Positions 1 to 8,458 of a stretch of DNA of 64,000 nucleotides are shown in pieces. This DNA is from Lutibacillus sp052034115. Lineage in GTDB: Bacteria; Actinomycetota; Actinomycetes; Actinomycetales; Dermatophilaceae. Every line of letters starts with the position of its first letter. Position 1 is the stretch's first letter. Below the pieces are notes generated by a model, which was not told the DNA's origin, searched no databases, and saw only the letters and a list, made by a program, of their open reading frames with translations. The stretch covers positions 1 through 64,000 of the forward strand of contig JBPOIZ010000015.1 in the NCBI GenBank assembly GCA_052034115.1, written 5' to 3'. The position numbers and the translations under genes are program-made.

Positions 1-1562
1 GCCCCAGCGATCCAGTCGTAGACCAGTTTGGAGACGGCCGTGTTGGGGCAGACGACGATGAAGACGGGGGGCGGCTCGTCGAGGGGCTCAAGGGCCTGCT
101 GCCAGTGCGCGAAGGCCCGCTCGTAGGACCGGTAGAGGCTGTGCATGGCAGCCTCGAGCTCGGCCGGGAGCAGGGGCACCTCGTCAAAGGTCGTGGCAGC
201 ACGGGAACGCTTGGGGAGCTTCGTGTCGATGAGCGACCACAGATTGCGGAAGGTCACGATGTCGGTGTCCGCGTTGTCGTCGACCGGGACCCGGGGCACC
301 TTGACGATGCCGCTCTCGATGGCGTCCATGAGAGAGAAGTCGCTGACCGTCCACGGGAAGATGAACCCGTCCTTGTAGCCGGAGCCGGCCAGGTAGAACG
401 GCGTTGCGGACATGTCATAGACCGTCTTGATGCCCACCTTCGCGGCGACGGCCTGCAGGCCCTTGAACCAGACCCGCGCGTCGGCGTTGCGTTCCTGGTC
501 GTCCCGCCCGCCCTTCTCGATGCCCTCCGCCTCGGCATCGACGGTCAAGGGCTTGTCCATGTAGCAGTGGTGCGCCTCGTCGTTGAGCACGACGATCTCG
601 CCCTGCCGCTGCGACGTGCCGACGCCCCAGCCGCGCAGGACCCGGGAGACCATGTCGGCAGGGGTCTCCTTGAAGGGATCCTCGTTCTTGTCGGCGAGGA
701 GGATCTGTTTGGTCATGGACGCGACGCCCTTGATCTCCTTTCGGTCCTTGAGCAGGAAGGCGTGGTAGTTCGTGATGAGAATCTGCGCCCTGCCCAGGAG
801 CCCGCGAAGGTCGGGTGGGACGAGGCCACGCTGGTCGTAGTAGTTCTCCGGATCGTTGGGTTGGAGCACCCGGAGCCGGTCGCGGATCGTGATGCCCGGG
901 GTGACGACGAGGAACCGCTTCGCGTAGCGGGGGTTGGTCGGGGTGGCGATCTTGTTGAGGGTCTGCCAAGCGATGAGCATCGCCATGACGACCGTCTTGC
1001 CCGACCCGGTGGCCATCTTGAGTGCAACCCGCGGGAGTCCGTCATTCTGCTCGGAGTTCTGGTCGTCAAGGTCAGGTCGCCAGTCCTTGAACGCCGACAC
1101 GCCGGGGATTCGTCGGCCGCTGACCTCGGCCAGGAAGATCGCCGTTTCGGCCGCCTCCCGCTGGGCGAAAAGGATCCGGTTGTCACGGTCCGGGTCGGCC
1201 CAGTGGAGGAGGAGCTTAAGACTCGTGGACGTCGCGCCCTTGTATCCGCTCTTGCGCCACATCTCGACGTCGTCTCGGATGCCGTTGATGAGCGTGTTCC
1301 GCTGGACCTGCTCGTCGAAGAGCGCCAACGAAAGCTGGTCGGCGGCATACGCCGTCACCGCGAGGCCGTCCTTTGCCTTCCTGCGCCCCCGCTTGACGAC
1401 CGGTGCGACCGGGATGAACGACTCGCTGGGCCGCCTGCCTTCGAGGATTGCGCCGGTTGGGCCCTTGGCGCCGATCTCGAAGTAGCGGCAGGGCGGCTCG
1501 TACGGTCCGTTGAGGACCGGGTCGTCCAGTGTTGTCCGTGCCACCCCCTGTGGTTCGGGCAC
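1..1562 (-). CDS. Restriction-type DEAD/DEAH helicase, BPTD_3080-like type III R subunit (3' end outside window)
   Basis: Seen: an open minus-strand frame of 520 codons runs off the left edge. It carries a Walker A motif (MATGSGKT, about residues 180-187), a DEAH-box-like motif (NDEAHHCY, about 323-330) and a motif-III-like SAT (DMSATPF, about 380), so it is a superfamily 2 helicase/ATPase. The sequence around LQPNDPENYY and ITNYHAFL matches what I know of BPTD_3080-family and type III restriction (Res) subunits, which use ATP to translocate and cleave foreign DNA; the nuclease domain would lie beyond the edge. The chosen GTG (MPEPQGVARTT) has AGGAGG six bases upstream; a second GTG lies 6 codons in. 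No methyltransferase is visible in the window. It looks less GC-rich than its neighbours and lies beside the ssrA 3' end, which suggests transfer. Confidence 0.8.
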   Translation of the reverse strand, partial: MPEPQGVARTTLDDPVLNGPYEPPCRYFEIGAKGPTGAILEGRRPSESFIPVAPVVKRGRRKAKDGLAVTAYAADQLSLALFDEQVQRNTLINGIRDDVEMWRKSGYKGATSTSLKLLLHWADPDRDNRILFAQREAAETAIFLAEVSGRRIPGVSAFKDWRPDLDDQNSEQNDGLPRVALKMATGSGKTVVMAMLIAWQTLNKIATPTNPRYAKRFLVVTPGITIRDRLRVLQPNDPENYYDQRGLVPPDLRGLLGRAQILITNYHAFLLKDRKEIKGVASMTKQILLADKNEDPFKETPADMVSRVLRGWGVGTSQRQGEIVVLNDEAHHCYMDKPLTVDAEAEGIEKGGRDDQERNADARVWFKGLQAVAAKVGIKTVYDMSATPFYLAGSGYKDGFIFPWTVSDFSLMDAIESGIVKVPRVPVDDNADTDIVTFRNLWSLIDTKLPKRSRAATTFDEVPLLPAELEAAMHSLYRSYERAFAHWQQALEPLDEPPPVFIVVCPNTAVSKLVYDWIAG

Positions 1563-1689
1563 CGAAGACCTCCTCGTGTTCGTCTCCCGCCGAGCATAGC
1601 CAGCGGGGCCGGCCGACCGGAGGATCGTGGCGCGAGTGTGCTGGCGGAGTTGCGCATCCTCTCCCTTGCGGAGCGGGCACCCCATCGAC

Positions 1690-1751
1690 GCGACATCAAG
1701 AAGCAGGTCGCGGCCGCCGAGGCCGAGCGCGCCGCCGCTCCGAGCGCCTGA
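1690..1751 (+). pseudogene. Possible 3' remnant of an unidentified gene
   Basis: Between the restriction gene start and the tmRNA 3' end, one plus-strand frame ends DIKKQVAAAEAERAAAPSA-stop with the strong G/C third-position preference of real genes here, and a 20-bp hairpin follows its stop closely. No start codon with a credible ribosome binding site can be assigned, and the frame upstream overlaps the restriction gene antisense. It may be the tail of a gene cut by insertion of the restriction module, or chance. No function can be given. Confidence 0.2.
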
Positions 1752-1757
1752 GGTCCA

Positions 1758-1801
1758 GCACGGCGAAGGCCGCCCGGGTCACCGGGCGGCCTTCGCCGTG
1801 C
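1758..1801. terminator. Perfect 20-bp stem, 4-nt loop hairpin
   Basis: Arms 1758-1777 and 1782-1801 are exact reverse complements (GCACGGCGAAGGCC... on the left arm) around the loop GTCA. It lies 22 bases beyond the 3' end of tmRNA, which is read on the minus strand, and just after the stop of the possible gene remnant on the plus strand. It could therefore end transcription from both sides. No clear T tract follows on either strand, which is common for actinobacterial terminators. Confidence 0.7.
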
Positions 1802-1823
1802 GCTCACGCGTGAGACGAGCCGA

Positions 1824-2192
1824 TGGTGGAGGTGGCGGGAATCGAACCCGCGTCCGATGGCGTGGACCCAGGACTTCTCCGGGTGCAGTGCGCTATGGAG
1901 TTTCTCGGCCCCAGGGCTCGCGCGCACACGTTCCCTGACAGGCCCAGCCGAGTGGGTTGTCCCGCGGCGCCCCTCGGCGTGGCGACGCGGTGGAGCTTCC
2001 TAGCTGACGCCAGGGACTAGGCCGGAAGCATGCCTAGGCTGACGGACTTCGGGGCTCGCTCAGGCGGCGAGGGCGAAGTCGGTGCGCTTTGCGTTGGCAC
2101 CTATTGGTTTGCAGGGAGCGTTGACGAGATAACCCTGCATCCTCGACCCGCTTCTCCTGAATCGACGACCACCGTCGAAACCGATCACCCCC
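1824..2192 (-). ncRNA. ssrA: tmRNA (transfer-messenger RNA)
   Basis: Rescues stalled ribosomes together with SmpB by adding a degradation tag. Seen on the minus strand: a 5' end GGGGGUG that pairs with CACCUCC before the 3' ACCA to form a 7-bp acceptor stem; the tRNA-like T arm GGUUCGAUUCCCGCC; and a tag frame beginning GCCAACGCAAAGCGCACC that encodes ANAKRTDFALAA followed by UGA, close to the usual actinobacterial tag. CCA is encoded at 1826-1824. The 369-nt length is normal. Its partner smpB lies about 3.4 kb upstream on the same strand. The 3' end abuts a restriction gene, matching the known use of ssrA 3' ends as integration sites. Confidence 0.97.
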
Positions 2193-2205
2193 ATGGGGGC
2201 TCGTC

Positions 2206-2231
2206 TCACACTGTTGAGCTCTCAAGAACAC
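2206..2231 (-). promoter_or_regulatory. rRNA-leader-like element upstream of ssrA
   Basis: Read on the minus strand this is TGTTCTTGAGAGCTCAACAG followed by TGTGA, ending 14 bases before the mature tmRNA 5' end. It closely resembles the CTTTGAGAACTCAACAGCGTG element found in actinobacterial rRNA operon leaders, and its core TTGAGAGCTCAA is self-complementary. By analogy it may act in RNA processing or antitermination of the tmRNA precursor; that role is inference. Confidence 0.5.
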
Positions 2232-2253
2232 CGGCCGCGCGGACCGACACACC

Positions 2254-2283
2254 AGTATCCCCCACAACGCCGGACGCGGTCAC
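2254..2283 (-). promoter_or_regulatory. Candidate ssrA promoter
   Basis: On the minus strand GTGACC (2283-2278) and GATACT (2259-2254) are separated by 18 bases, giving a plausible -35/-10 pair with a start near 2247, about 55 bases before the mature tmRNA 5' end. The -35 overlaps the stop codon of the upstream MFS gene (TGA, 2282-2280). No stronger candidate lies in the 87 bases between the two genes. Confidence 0.5.
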
Positions 2284-3551
2284 CTCGATTCCCGGACGAC
2301 CAGGCGACCCGGTGCCGCAGTGCCGGCCCGCCGGGCCGCGGCAGCGACGACCAGGATCGCCGCCGCGAAGCCGGCGCTGACGCCGTTGAGCCACGAGTAG
2401 CCAGCCCAGTCGACCAGGAGTCCGGCCACCGCACCCCCGACCGCCGCAGTGACCGCGGCCACGACATCGGCGGCCCCTTGCACCTGCGCCCGCAACTGCA
2501 TCGGCGTCTCGTCGGTCAGCAGCGCCGAGGAGCCCACCGACGCCGCCGACCAGCCCAGCCCGAGGAGGAACAACCCCGCGCCGAGGCGCCACGAGGCCCC
2601 CTCGACCGAGGTGCCGGCGAGCCAACACGACCCGACCAGGATCACGCCCCCGGCAGCGAGGACCGCAGCTCGGCCCCACCGGTCGGCGGCCCAACCCATG
2701 ATCGGGGCGAACGCATACATCCCGAGGATGTGGATGCTGATGACCAGGCCGATGATCTTCAGTTCGGCATGGCCGTGCTGCATGTGCAGCGGCGTCATGA
2801 CCATGACCGCCACCATGACCGCGTGGCTGAGCGCCATACCGGCGATGGCGAGCAACACCACGGGTCGCTCCCGTAGCACCTGCCAGCGACTGACCTGCTG
2901 ACCGTCGCCAGGCACCGCATCCGCCGGCTCGGCCGCCGGGGCCACCGTGCGCGCGAGCAGGAGCGGGTCCGGCCGCAGGAGCAGGTGCATCCCGGCCGCA
3001 GCCAGCAGCAGGCAGATCGTGCCGAGGAAGAACCCGCCCGTCAGCCCGGGAATCCCCATCGCGACGGCGAGGCGCTCCCCTGGGCCGACGAGGTTGGGCC
3101 CGAGCACGGCACCGACGGTCGTGGCCCACACGACGATGGACAGCGCCCGGGCCCGATGGGCCGGCTCGGCGAGGTCGGTCGCGGCATACCGCGCCTGGAT
3201 GTTGGCTGCCGAGGCCGAGCCGACGGCGACGGCACCGGCGAGCATGAGCGGCAGCACCCGGGTCACCCCGGCCACGACACACAGGGCCGACCCGATGGCG
3301 CCGACGAGGTAGCCGGTGGTCAGGCCGATCCGGCGCCCGTGCCGAGCAGACAGCGCGGCGATCCCCGCGGCGCCCAGCGCGGCACCGAAGGTCTGGAAGG
3401 TCTGCGCGAGCCCAGCCACGGTGTCCGACCCGGACAGGTCGCGCGCGAGCAAGGCAGCGACGGCGATGCCGGTCGTCACACCCACGCCGCCGAGCGACTG
3501 GGTGATGAGCAGGCTGCGCACGGTGCGCCGCTGGACGGGGGCCAGATCCAT
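2280..3551 (-). CDS. MFS transporter
   Basis: 423-aa integral membrane protein with about 12 hydrophobic segments, the usual size and layout of the major facilitator superfamily. The loop after TM2 reads SARHGRRIGLTTG, an MFS motif-A-like sequence, and the second half has MGWAADRWGRAAVL in the equivalent place. It probably exports a small molecule by proton antiport; the substrate cannot be read from sequence. The start MDLAPVQRRTVR was chosen because the open frame upstream overlaps the DUF2207 gene and is antisense-like. It is the last protein gene before ssrA on this strand, 42 bases after the DUF2207 stop. Confidence 0.85.
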   Translation of the reverse strand: MDLAPVQRRTVRSLLITQSLGGVGVTTGIAVAALLARDLSGSDTVAGLAQTFQTFGAALGAAGIAALSARHGRRIGLTTGYLVGAIGSALCVVAGVTRVLPLMLAGAVAVGSASAANIQARYAATDLAEPAHRARALSIVVWATTVGAVLGPNLVGPGERLAVAMGIPGLTGGFFLGTICLLLAAAGMHLLLRPDPLLLARTVAPAAEPADAVPGDGQQVSRWQVLRERPVVLLAIAGMALSHAVMVAVMVMTPLHMQHGHAELKIIGLVISIHILGMYAFAPIMGWAADRWGRAAVLAAGGVILVGSCWLAGTSVEGASWRLGAGLFLLGLGWSAASVGSSALLTDETPMQLRAQVQGAADVVAAVTAAVGGAVAGLLVDWAGYSWLNGVSAGFAAAILVVAAAARRAGTAAPGRLVVRESR

Positions 3552-3592
3552 CGGACCATCCTGGCAGGGGCCGGCCCCGCCCCCGCCCCGGG

Positions 3593-5608
3593 CTACCACG
3601 ACCCGGACGAGCTGCCGCCGACACCCCCGCCGGAGAAGCCGCCGCCGCCGCCGAAGCCGCCACCACCGCCACCGAAACCGCTGCCCCCGGAGGACCCGGG
3701 GGTGGCGGTGAAGGTGCCACCAGCAGTCGTGGAGAAGCTGTCCACCCCGCTGGCGATGCCACCGAAGTCGGGGAAGGTCGTGCCGTTCCAGACGTACCAG
3801 TCCGGCATGATGACCACGTTGCCGGCCGCCTGCGCGGCCGCGGCGACCTCGGCGAACACCTTGGCCCACCGGTCCGCCACGCCGTAGACGATGGCGTAGG
3901 GCAGGTATCGGCTGAAGATCTGCTGGGCTTCCTCCCAGGCGATCTGGTTGGCCTCGGCGGTGACGAGATACTCCCGGAAGCCGCGGGCCTGGGCGAGCAC
4001 TGCAGAGCCCTCCGCGGTGCGCCACGCCATCCGCTTGCCGAGGAGCAGCACCACCAGACCGGCCAGGGCCAGCCCGCCACCGACGACGAACGGGACGGGC
4101 AGGCCGATCCCGGCGATGTGCCCCAGCTCGGCGAGCAAGCCGCCACCGAACATCACGACGAAGACGGCGCCGAGGAAGAACATCCAGGCCAGCATGTTCC
4201 ACGCCATCCGCTGCGACTCCGGCGAACGACGGAACCAGCCGCGACGCACCACTTCGTCATACATGAGGTTGCGGACCCGGGCCAGAGTGGACGAGAAGTG
4301 GTTGCGCAGGTCGGACAGCTGGACCGGGTTGCCACGGGCGAACAGCCCGGCCAGGACCGCCTCCTCGTAGGGCAGCAGAGCAGGCCCTCCCGGGTCGGGC
4401 AGCTTGGTGAGGACCCAGTCGGTGTGGGCGAAGACGTGGCCCGGAGCCAGCTCCTCGATCCGCAGATAGCCCCGCACCGCCAGGTCGACGACGGTCGCCG
4501 AGACGTCGATGGGATTGGCTTCCTCGTCGATCACCGTGCCGACCATGCCCGGTTGGACGCCGTCCGGCGGGGTGAACTGCACGGCCACCGGGCCGAGCGA
4601 GCCGCGCCGGACCGCCCCGGTGGAGCCGTCGACGGCCGGCACCGGTCGCAACCCTGGGGTCACTCCGGCGTAGACCTCGTCGCGACCCCGGGACCGGACC
4701 AGCAAACCCATTCCGGCCGCCGCGAGCACCGGGGCACCGACGCCGACGCTCAGCGCCAGCGTGGTCAGGGTGCGTGCGTCGGACTCGGACATGCTCGGCG
4801 CGCCGTAGCCGGGTTCACCGCCATACCCGTTGTTCGTGCGGATCTCCGGCGCGATGGTGCCGTACCCGCCCAACGGCAACCAGGTGACCAGCGTGAGCGC
4901 ACTGCCCGCCGGCACCGCCCCCACGGCGAAGCGGGCCGTCCGTCCCGCCGTGCCCGGGCAGGTGTCGCGGGTGCCGTAGGTGCCGAGGTAACAGGCCACC
5001 TTCTCGACCCCGCCGGGGCCGGTCACGGTGATGACGACGTCGTCTTTGGGGATGCGGTCGTTGGTGCCGAAGACGTTGTAGTAGAGCTCGTGGTGGTCCT
5101 CGAAGGCGTTGAGCACGTTGGCCAGGTGGTAGGTCAGCACGTAGGTCTGCGTGCCGTCGACGGTCTCGTCCCGCCGGCCGAGGTAGATGATGTCCGCCGC
5201 GCCGAGCGACTCGATGTCGGCGACGTCGGCGGGCGCCCCGCTGGGGCTGCTCGCCGTGACATCGCTGAGCGCGTAGTAGCGGAACTCGCCGCTCGGCTCG
5301 ACATCGGTGTCGATCGAGCCGGCGTCGCCGTCGGCGCCCGCCTGGTCGATGCCCTGCCGGGTCACGATCGCCCGCAGGATGCCGTGCCGGTCCTGGCCGT
5401 CGGGGAAGCGGTAGACGATGGTCTCGGTGACCGTCACCCCGCCGTCCGCGTCGATGACGTAGTCCGCCGTGAACCTCAGGATGCGTTCGTCACCGTCCGC
5501 GGCCCGCGCCGGCACGGCGAGCAGAGCCGGTATGGCGATCGCCGAGGCGAGGACCAGGCCCAGGACCAGGCCCAGGCGTCGCGCCAGGCGGCGCACCGTC
5601 GCGGTCAC
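3593..5608 (-). CDS. DUF2207 domain-containing membrane protein with glycine-rich tail
   Basis: 671 aa. An N-terminal signal peptide (RRLARRLGLVLGLVLASA, then PARA before ADGDE) leads to an extracellular DUF2207 region containing IDADGGVTVTETIVYRFPDG. A first membrane segment (about LSVGVGAPVLAAAGMGLLV) is followed by a cytoplasmic part, then two further membrane helices (MLAWMFFLGAVFVVMFGG and GLPVPFVVGGGLALAGLVV). The protein ends in a low-complexity Gly/Ser tail finishing GGVGGSSSGSW, typical of the family. The family's role is unknown. The GTG start overlaps the smpB stop by four bases (GTGA), implying translational coupling. Longer starts would run inside smpB. Confidence 0.85.
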   Translation of the reverse strand: MTATVRRLARRLGLVLGLVLASAIAIPALLAVPARAADGDERILRFTADYVIDADGGVTVTETIVYRFPDGQDRHGILRAIVTRQGIDQAGADGDAGSIDTDVEPSGEFRYYALSDVTASSPSGAPADVADIESLGAADIIYLGRRDETVDGTQTYVLTYHLANVLNAFEDHHELYYNVFGTNDRIPKDDVVITVTGPGGVEKVACYLGTYGTRDTCPGTAGRTARFAVGAVPAGSALTLVTWLPLGGYGTIAPEIRTNNGYGGEPGYGAPSMSESDARTLTTLALSVGVGAPVLAAAGMGLLVRSRGRDEVYAGVTPGLRPVPAVDGSTGAVRRGSLGPVAVQFTPPDGVQPGMVGTVIDEEANPIDVSATVVDLAVRGYLRIEELAPGHVFAHTDWVLTKLPDPGGPALLPYEEAVLAGLFARGNPVQLSDLRNHFSSTLARVRNLMYDEVVRRGWFRRSPESQRMAWNMLAWMFFLGAVFVVMFGGGLLAELGHIAGIGLPVPFVVGGGLALAGLVVLLLGKRMAWRTAEGSAVLAQARGFREYLVTAEANQIAWEEAQQIFSRYLPYAIVYGVADRWAKVFAEVAAAAQAAGNVVIMPDWYVWNGTTFPDFGGIASGVDSFSTTAGGTFTATPGSSGGSGFGGGGGGFGGGGGFSGGGVGGSSSGSW

Positions 5609-6075
5609 CGGTCGGCCCGATGGCTCATCGCGCGGTCCGCCTCGAGGCGATCCTGTCGTTCCCGCAGGGCGTAGCGCTTGTCGTAGTCCTTCTTGCCCAC
5701 GGCCAGGGCGATCTCGACCTTGGCCCGCCCGTCGACGAAATACATGGCCAGCGGGACGATGGTGCGGCCCTTCTGCTGGGAGTGCTTGGCGATCTTGGCC
5801 AACTCCTCCCGATGCAGGAGCAGCTTGCGTTTGCGGCGGGGAGCGTGGTTGGTCCACGTGCCTTGGGTGTACTCGGGGATGTGGACGCCCTCGAGCCACA
5901 ACTCGTCATCGCCGAATGCGGCGAAGCCATCGACGAGGGAGCACCGTCCCGCGCGCAGCGCCTTGACCTCGGTGCCGGTCAGCACCAGGCCGGCCTCGAA
6001 GGTGTCTTCGATGTGGTAGTCGTGGCGCGCCTTGCGGTTGCTGGCGATGACCTTGCGGCCGGCTTCTTTGGGCAC
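5605..6075 (-). CDS. smpB: SsrA-binding protein SmpB
   Basis: 156 aa, the normal size. SmpB binds the tRNA-like domain of tmRNA and delivers it to stalled ribosomes. Characteristic stretches are ASNRKARHDYHI near the N terminus, TGTEVKALRAGRCSL, and GRTIVPLAMYF followed by KKDYDKR in the basic C-terminal tail that enters the mRNA channel. ATG start; the stop overlaps the next gene by four bases. It lies on the same strand as ssrA and 54 bases downstream of the M23 peptidase gene, which fits the conserved ftsE-ftsX-peptidase-smpB order in Actinobacteria. Confidence 0.97.
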   Translation of the reverse strand: MPKEAGRKVIASNRKARHDYHIEDTFEAGLVLTGTEVKALRAGRCSLVDGFAAFGDDELWLEGVHIPEYTQGTWTNHAPRRKRKLLLHREELAKIAKHSQQKGRTIVPLAMYFVDGRAKVEIALAVGKKDYDKRYALRERQDRLEADRAMSHRADR

Positions 6076-6129
6076 CTGCTTCCTCCCGGACGGCGCGGTC
6101 GTGACGAGGTCACGCTACCCCGGAACGGC

Positions 6130-7410
6130 TCAGATCCAGGTGCGCGGGTTGACGAACGTGCCGTCTTCGAGGGTCTCGAAGTGCAGGTGGCAACCGGTGG
6201 AGTAGCCCGTGGTGCCCGAGTAGCCGATGAGCTGACCGCGCTCGACGTGGCCGCTGGTGCGCACGAACGAACTGAGGTGGTTGTAGGTCGTCACGAGGTT
6301 GACGCCCTTGACCATGCCGTGGTCGATGAGGATCCGGTTGCCGTACCCGACGTTGTAGAAGGCACCGAAGATGGTGCCCGATGCGGTGGCGTAGACCGGG
6401 GTGCCGCACGGGATGCCGAAGTCGGTGCCCGAGTGGAGCTTCCAGTAGCGCAGGATCGGGTGGAACCGCTGGCCGAACTCGGAGGTGATCGGCCCGTTGG
6501 CCGGGTAGTTGAGCCAGCCACCGCGCGAGGATCCGCCGGTCGACGGCTGCGGGTTGGCGTGCGCCTTGGCAGCGGCGGCCTCAGCGGCGAGCTTTGCCTT
6601 GCGGGCTCGTTCCTTGAGCGCGGCGGTGAGGCGCTCCTGCTCCTTCTCCGCAGCCCGCAGCGCGGCGAGTTCCTTCTTGCGGCGTTTCTCGACCTCGCCG
6701 GCGTACTTCTCCCGCTGGCCGATGAGCTTCTCCAGGGCGGCCTTGGCTGCCTGGGCGTCGGTGCGGGCAAGGCGAGCGGCGGCCAGGGCCTGCTCGGCGG
6801 CGGTCTTGAGCACGGCGATCTCGTCGCGCACCGCGGACAGGTAGGACTCCTCCGCCGCCGACTCGGCGCGCAGGGTCTGCAGGTTTCGCAACGCATCGTC
6901 GGTCAGCGTCGACATGGTGTCGGCCAACGACAACTGGGCCGCGAACTCGTCCGGGGTGGCGGCGCCCATCGCGACGGCCAGCTGGCTGGTCTGTCCGCCC
7001 TGGAACGCATCGGCCGCCAGGCGGTCCAAGGCGTTCTGGAACGCGGCCAGTTTCGTGGCGTTCTCGGCCACCCGCGCCTCGGCCTGCTTCATCTTGCGCT
7101 GGGCCTCGACGAGCTGGGCGGTCAGTTCAGTGGTGCGGCTCTGGGCGGCCGCCTCGAGCGACTGGGTCTCGGCGACCCGAGCCTGGGCCTCGGGGAGCTG
7201 GGCCTGCGTCTTCTCCAGCTTGCCGAAGGCGGCAGCCAACTCCTTGGAGGTGTCCTCCACGGCGTTCTGGAGTCGGTCGACCTTGCCGTCGATCTGGTTC
7301 TTTTGCTGATCCAGCGAGTCGCCCAGTGCAGGCGTGGAGACCAGACCGACGCCGAGGGCGCAGCACAGAATGGCCCCGAGGGCAGATGCCCGGGCCGTCC
7401 TTCGCCGCAT
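6130..7410 (-). CDS. Secreted M23 peptidase with N-terminal coiled coil (EnvC-like)
   Basis: 426 aa. A signal peptide (ASALGAILCCALGVGL, cleavage probably near ALGDS) is followed by a long Ala/Glu/Lys-rich coiled coil of about 250 residues, then a C-terminal lysostaphin-type M23 domain. The zinc motifs are visible as HSGTDFG and CHLHFE, and ITSEFGQRFHP marks the domain start, so the metal ligands appear intact. The protein probably cuts peptidoglycan peptides. Gene order directly after ftsX, and the EnvC-type architecture, suggest activation by FtsEX at the division site (inference). Start chosen at MRRRTARAS because GGGAGAGG precedes it; a start 14 codons earlier lacks this. Confidence 0.9.
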   Translation of the reverse strand: MRRRTARASALGAILCCALGVGLVSTPALGDSLDQQKNQIDGKVDRLQNAVEDTSKELAAAFGKLEKTQAQLPEAQARVAETQSLEAAAQSRTTELTAQLVEAQRKMKQAEARVAENATKLAAFQNALDRLAADAFQGGQTSQLAVAMGAATPDEFAAQLSLADTMSTLTDDALRNLQTLRAESAAEESYLSAVRDEIAVLKTAAEQALAAARLARTDAQAAKAALEKLIGQREKYAGEVEKRRKKELAALRAAEKEQERLTAALKERARKAKLAAEAAAAKAHANPQPSTGGSSRGGWLNYPANGPITSEFGQRFHPILRYWKLHSGTDFGIPCGTPVYATASGTIFGAFYNVGYGNRILIDHGMVKGVNLVTTYNHLSSFVRTSGHVERGQLIGYSGTTGYSTGCHLHFETLEDGTFVNPRTWI

Positions 7411-7546
7411 CGCTCGTCCTCTCCCGGCGGTAGCCGCGCCAATCCGTACCATACGTCACATCTGTCACACGGGCCAGGGTGACAGCCACCCCATCACCCG
7501 TATGACGGACAACCAGCCGGATCGTGACCGATTCCGGCGACTGTCA

Positions 7547-8455
7547 CTACACACGAAGGTAGCGCCGCAGCGTGAAGGCGGCAGTACAAACCGCGAGAAC
7601 TGCCACACCCCCGATAACCAACGGAGACACCACCCACACGTCAGATACCCCGATAAAGGGTGTATCGAGCATCTCGGCGCTGAGATAGCCCGTGATTCCA
7701 TACTTGACCGTCGCCCAGAGCAGCCCCACCGACAGGCCGGCCCCGACGAGCGCGGCGACGAGAGTCTCCAGGACGAACGGGACCTGGATGGTGAAGCTTG
7801 AGGCCCCGACCAGACGCATGATGCCGGTCTCGCGTCGTCGGGAGAACGCGGTTTGGCGGATGGTGGTCGCCATGAGCAGCACGGCGCACAGGACCATGAG
7901 CCCGGCCAGCGCGATGGCCGACCACGAGACGACGTTCATGAACGAGAAGAACCGGTTGAGCAGTTGCTTCTGGTCCTGGACCTTGCCGACCCCGGGGGCG
8001 CCCTGGAAGGTGCTGGCGATCACGTCGAACTTGCTCGGGTCGTCCAGGGACACCCGGAACGAGTCGGCGAACGCCCGCTTGGTCGCCTGGGCGCCGAACG
8101 GGGAGTTCTTGAACTGCTCCTTGAATCGCGCGAACGCCTCGTCCTGGGACTCGTAGAAGTACTCCCTGACCGGCGGCTTGAGCTGGTCGAGCTGGGAGCG
8201 GATCTGGCCGCGCTGGGCGTCGCTGGTCACCGTGCCCGCACAGGTGGGATAGATGGAGTTCTCGACACACAGGAAGATGGACACCTGGACCCGGTCGTAC
8301 CAGTAGTCCTTCATGGTGTCGACCTGCCGCTGCCCGAGCAGGCCGAGCCCGAGCAGGAACATCGAGATCATCGTCACGAGAAGGACCGAGACGTTCATCG
8401 ACAGGTTCCGCCGCAGCCCGTTGACGGTCTCGCCGATGAGGAAGGTCAGCCGCAC
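7547..8455 (-). CDS. ftsX: Cell-division protein FtsX (permease-like)
   Basis: 302 aa. N-terminal GETVNGLRRNLSMNVSVLLVTMIS leads into TM1, followed by an extracellular loop of about 120 residues with two cysteines (IFLCVENSIYPTCAG), then three TM segments with SRRRETGIMRLVGAS between TM2 and TM3, the standard FtsX pattern. With FtsE it forms an ABC-type complex that does not transport but relays ATP hydrolysis to cell-wall hydrolases at the septum. It begins three bases after the ftsE stop, so the two are one operon; the M23 gene follows 136 bases later. Confidence 0.96.
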   Translation of the reverse strand: MRLTFLIGETVNGLRRNLSMNVSVLLVTMISMFLLGLGLLGQRQVDTMKDYWYDRVQVSIFLCVENSIYPTCAGTVTSDAQRGQIRSQLDQLKPPVREYFYESQDEAFARFKEQFKNSPFGAQATKRAFADSFRVSLDDPSKFDVIASTFQGAPGVGKVQDQKQLLNRFFSFMNVVSWSAIALAGLMVLCAVLLMATTIRQTAFSRRRETGIMRLVGASSFTIQVPFVLETLVAALVGAGLSVGLLWATVKYGITGYLSAEMLDTPFIGVSDVWVVSPLVIGGVAVLAVCTAAFTLRRYLRV

Positions 8456-8458
8456 CGC

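Noticed and set aside
105..1751. Long plus-strand frame of 548 codons over the restriction gene
   Set aside because: It is the antisense shadow of the minus-strand helicase frame, which carries coherent ATPase motifs; only its last 20 codons look gene-like.
3593..3700. Proline-rich plus-strand coding region
   Set aside because: It is the complement of the glycine-rich tail of the DUF2207 protein.
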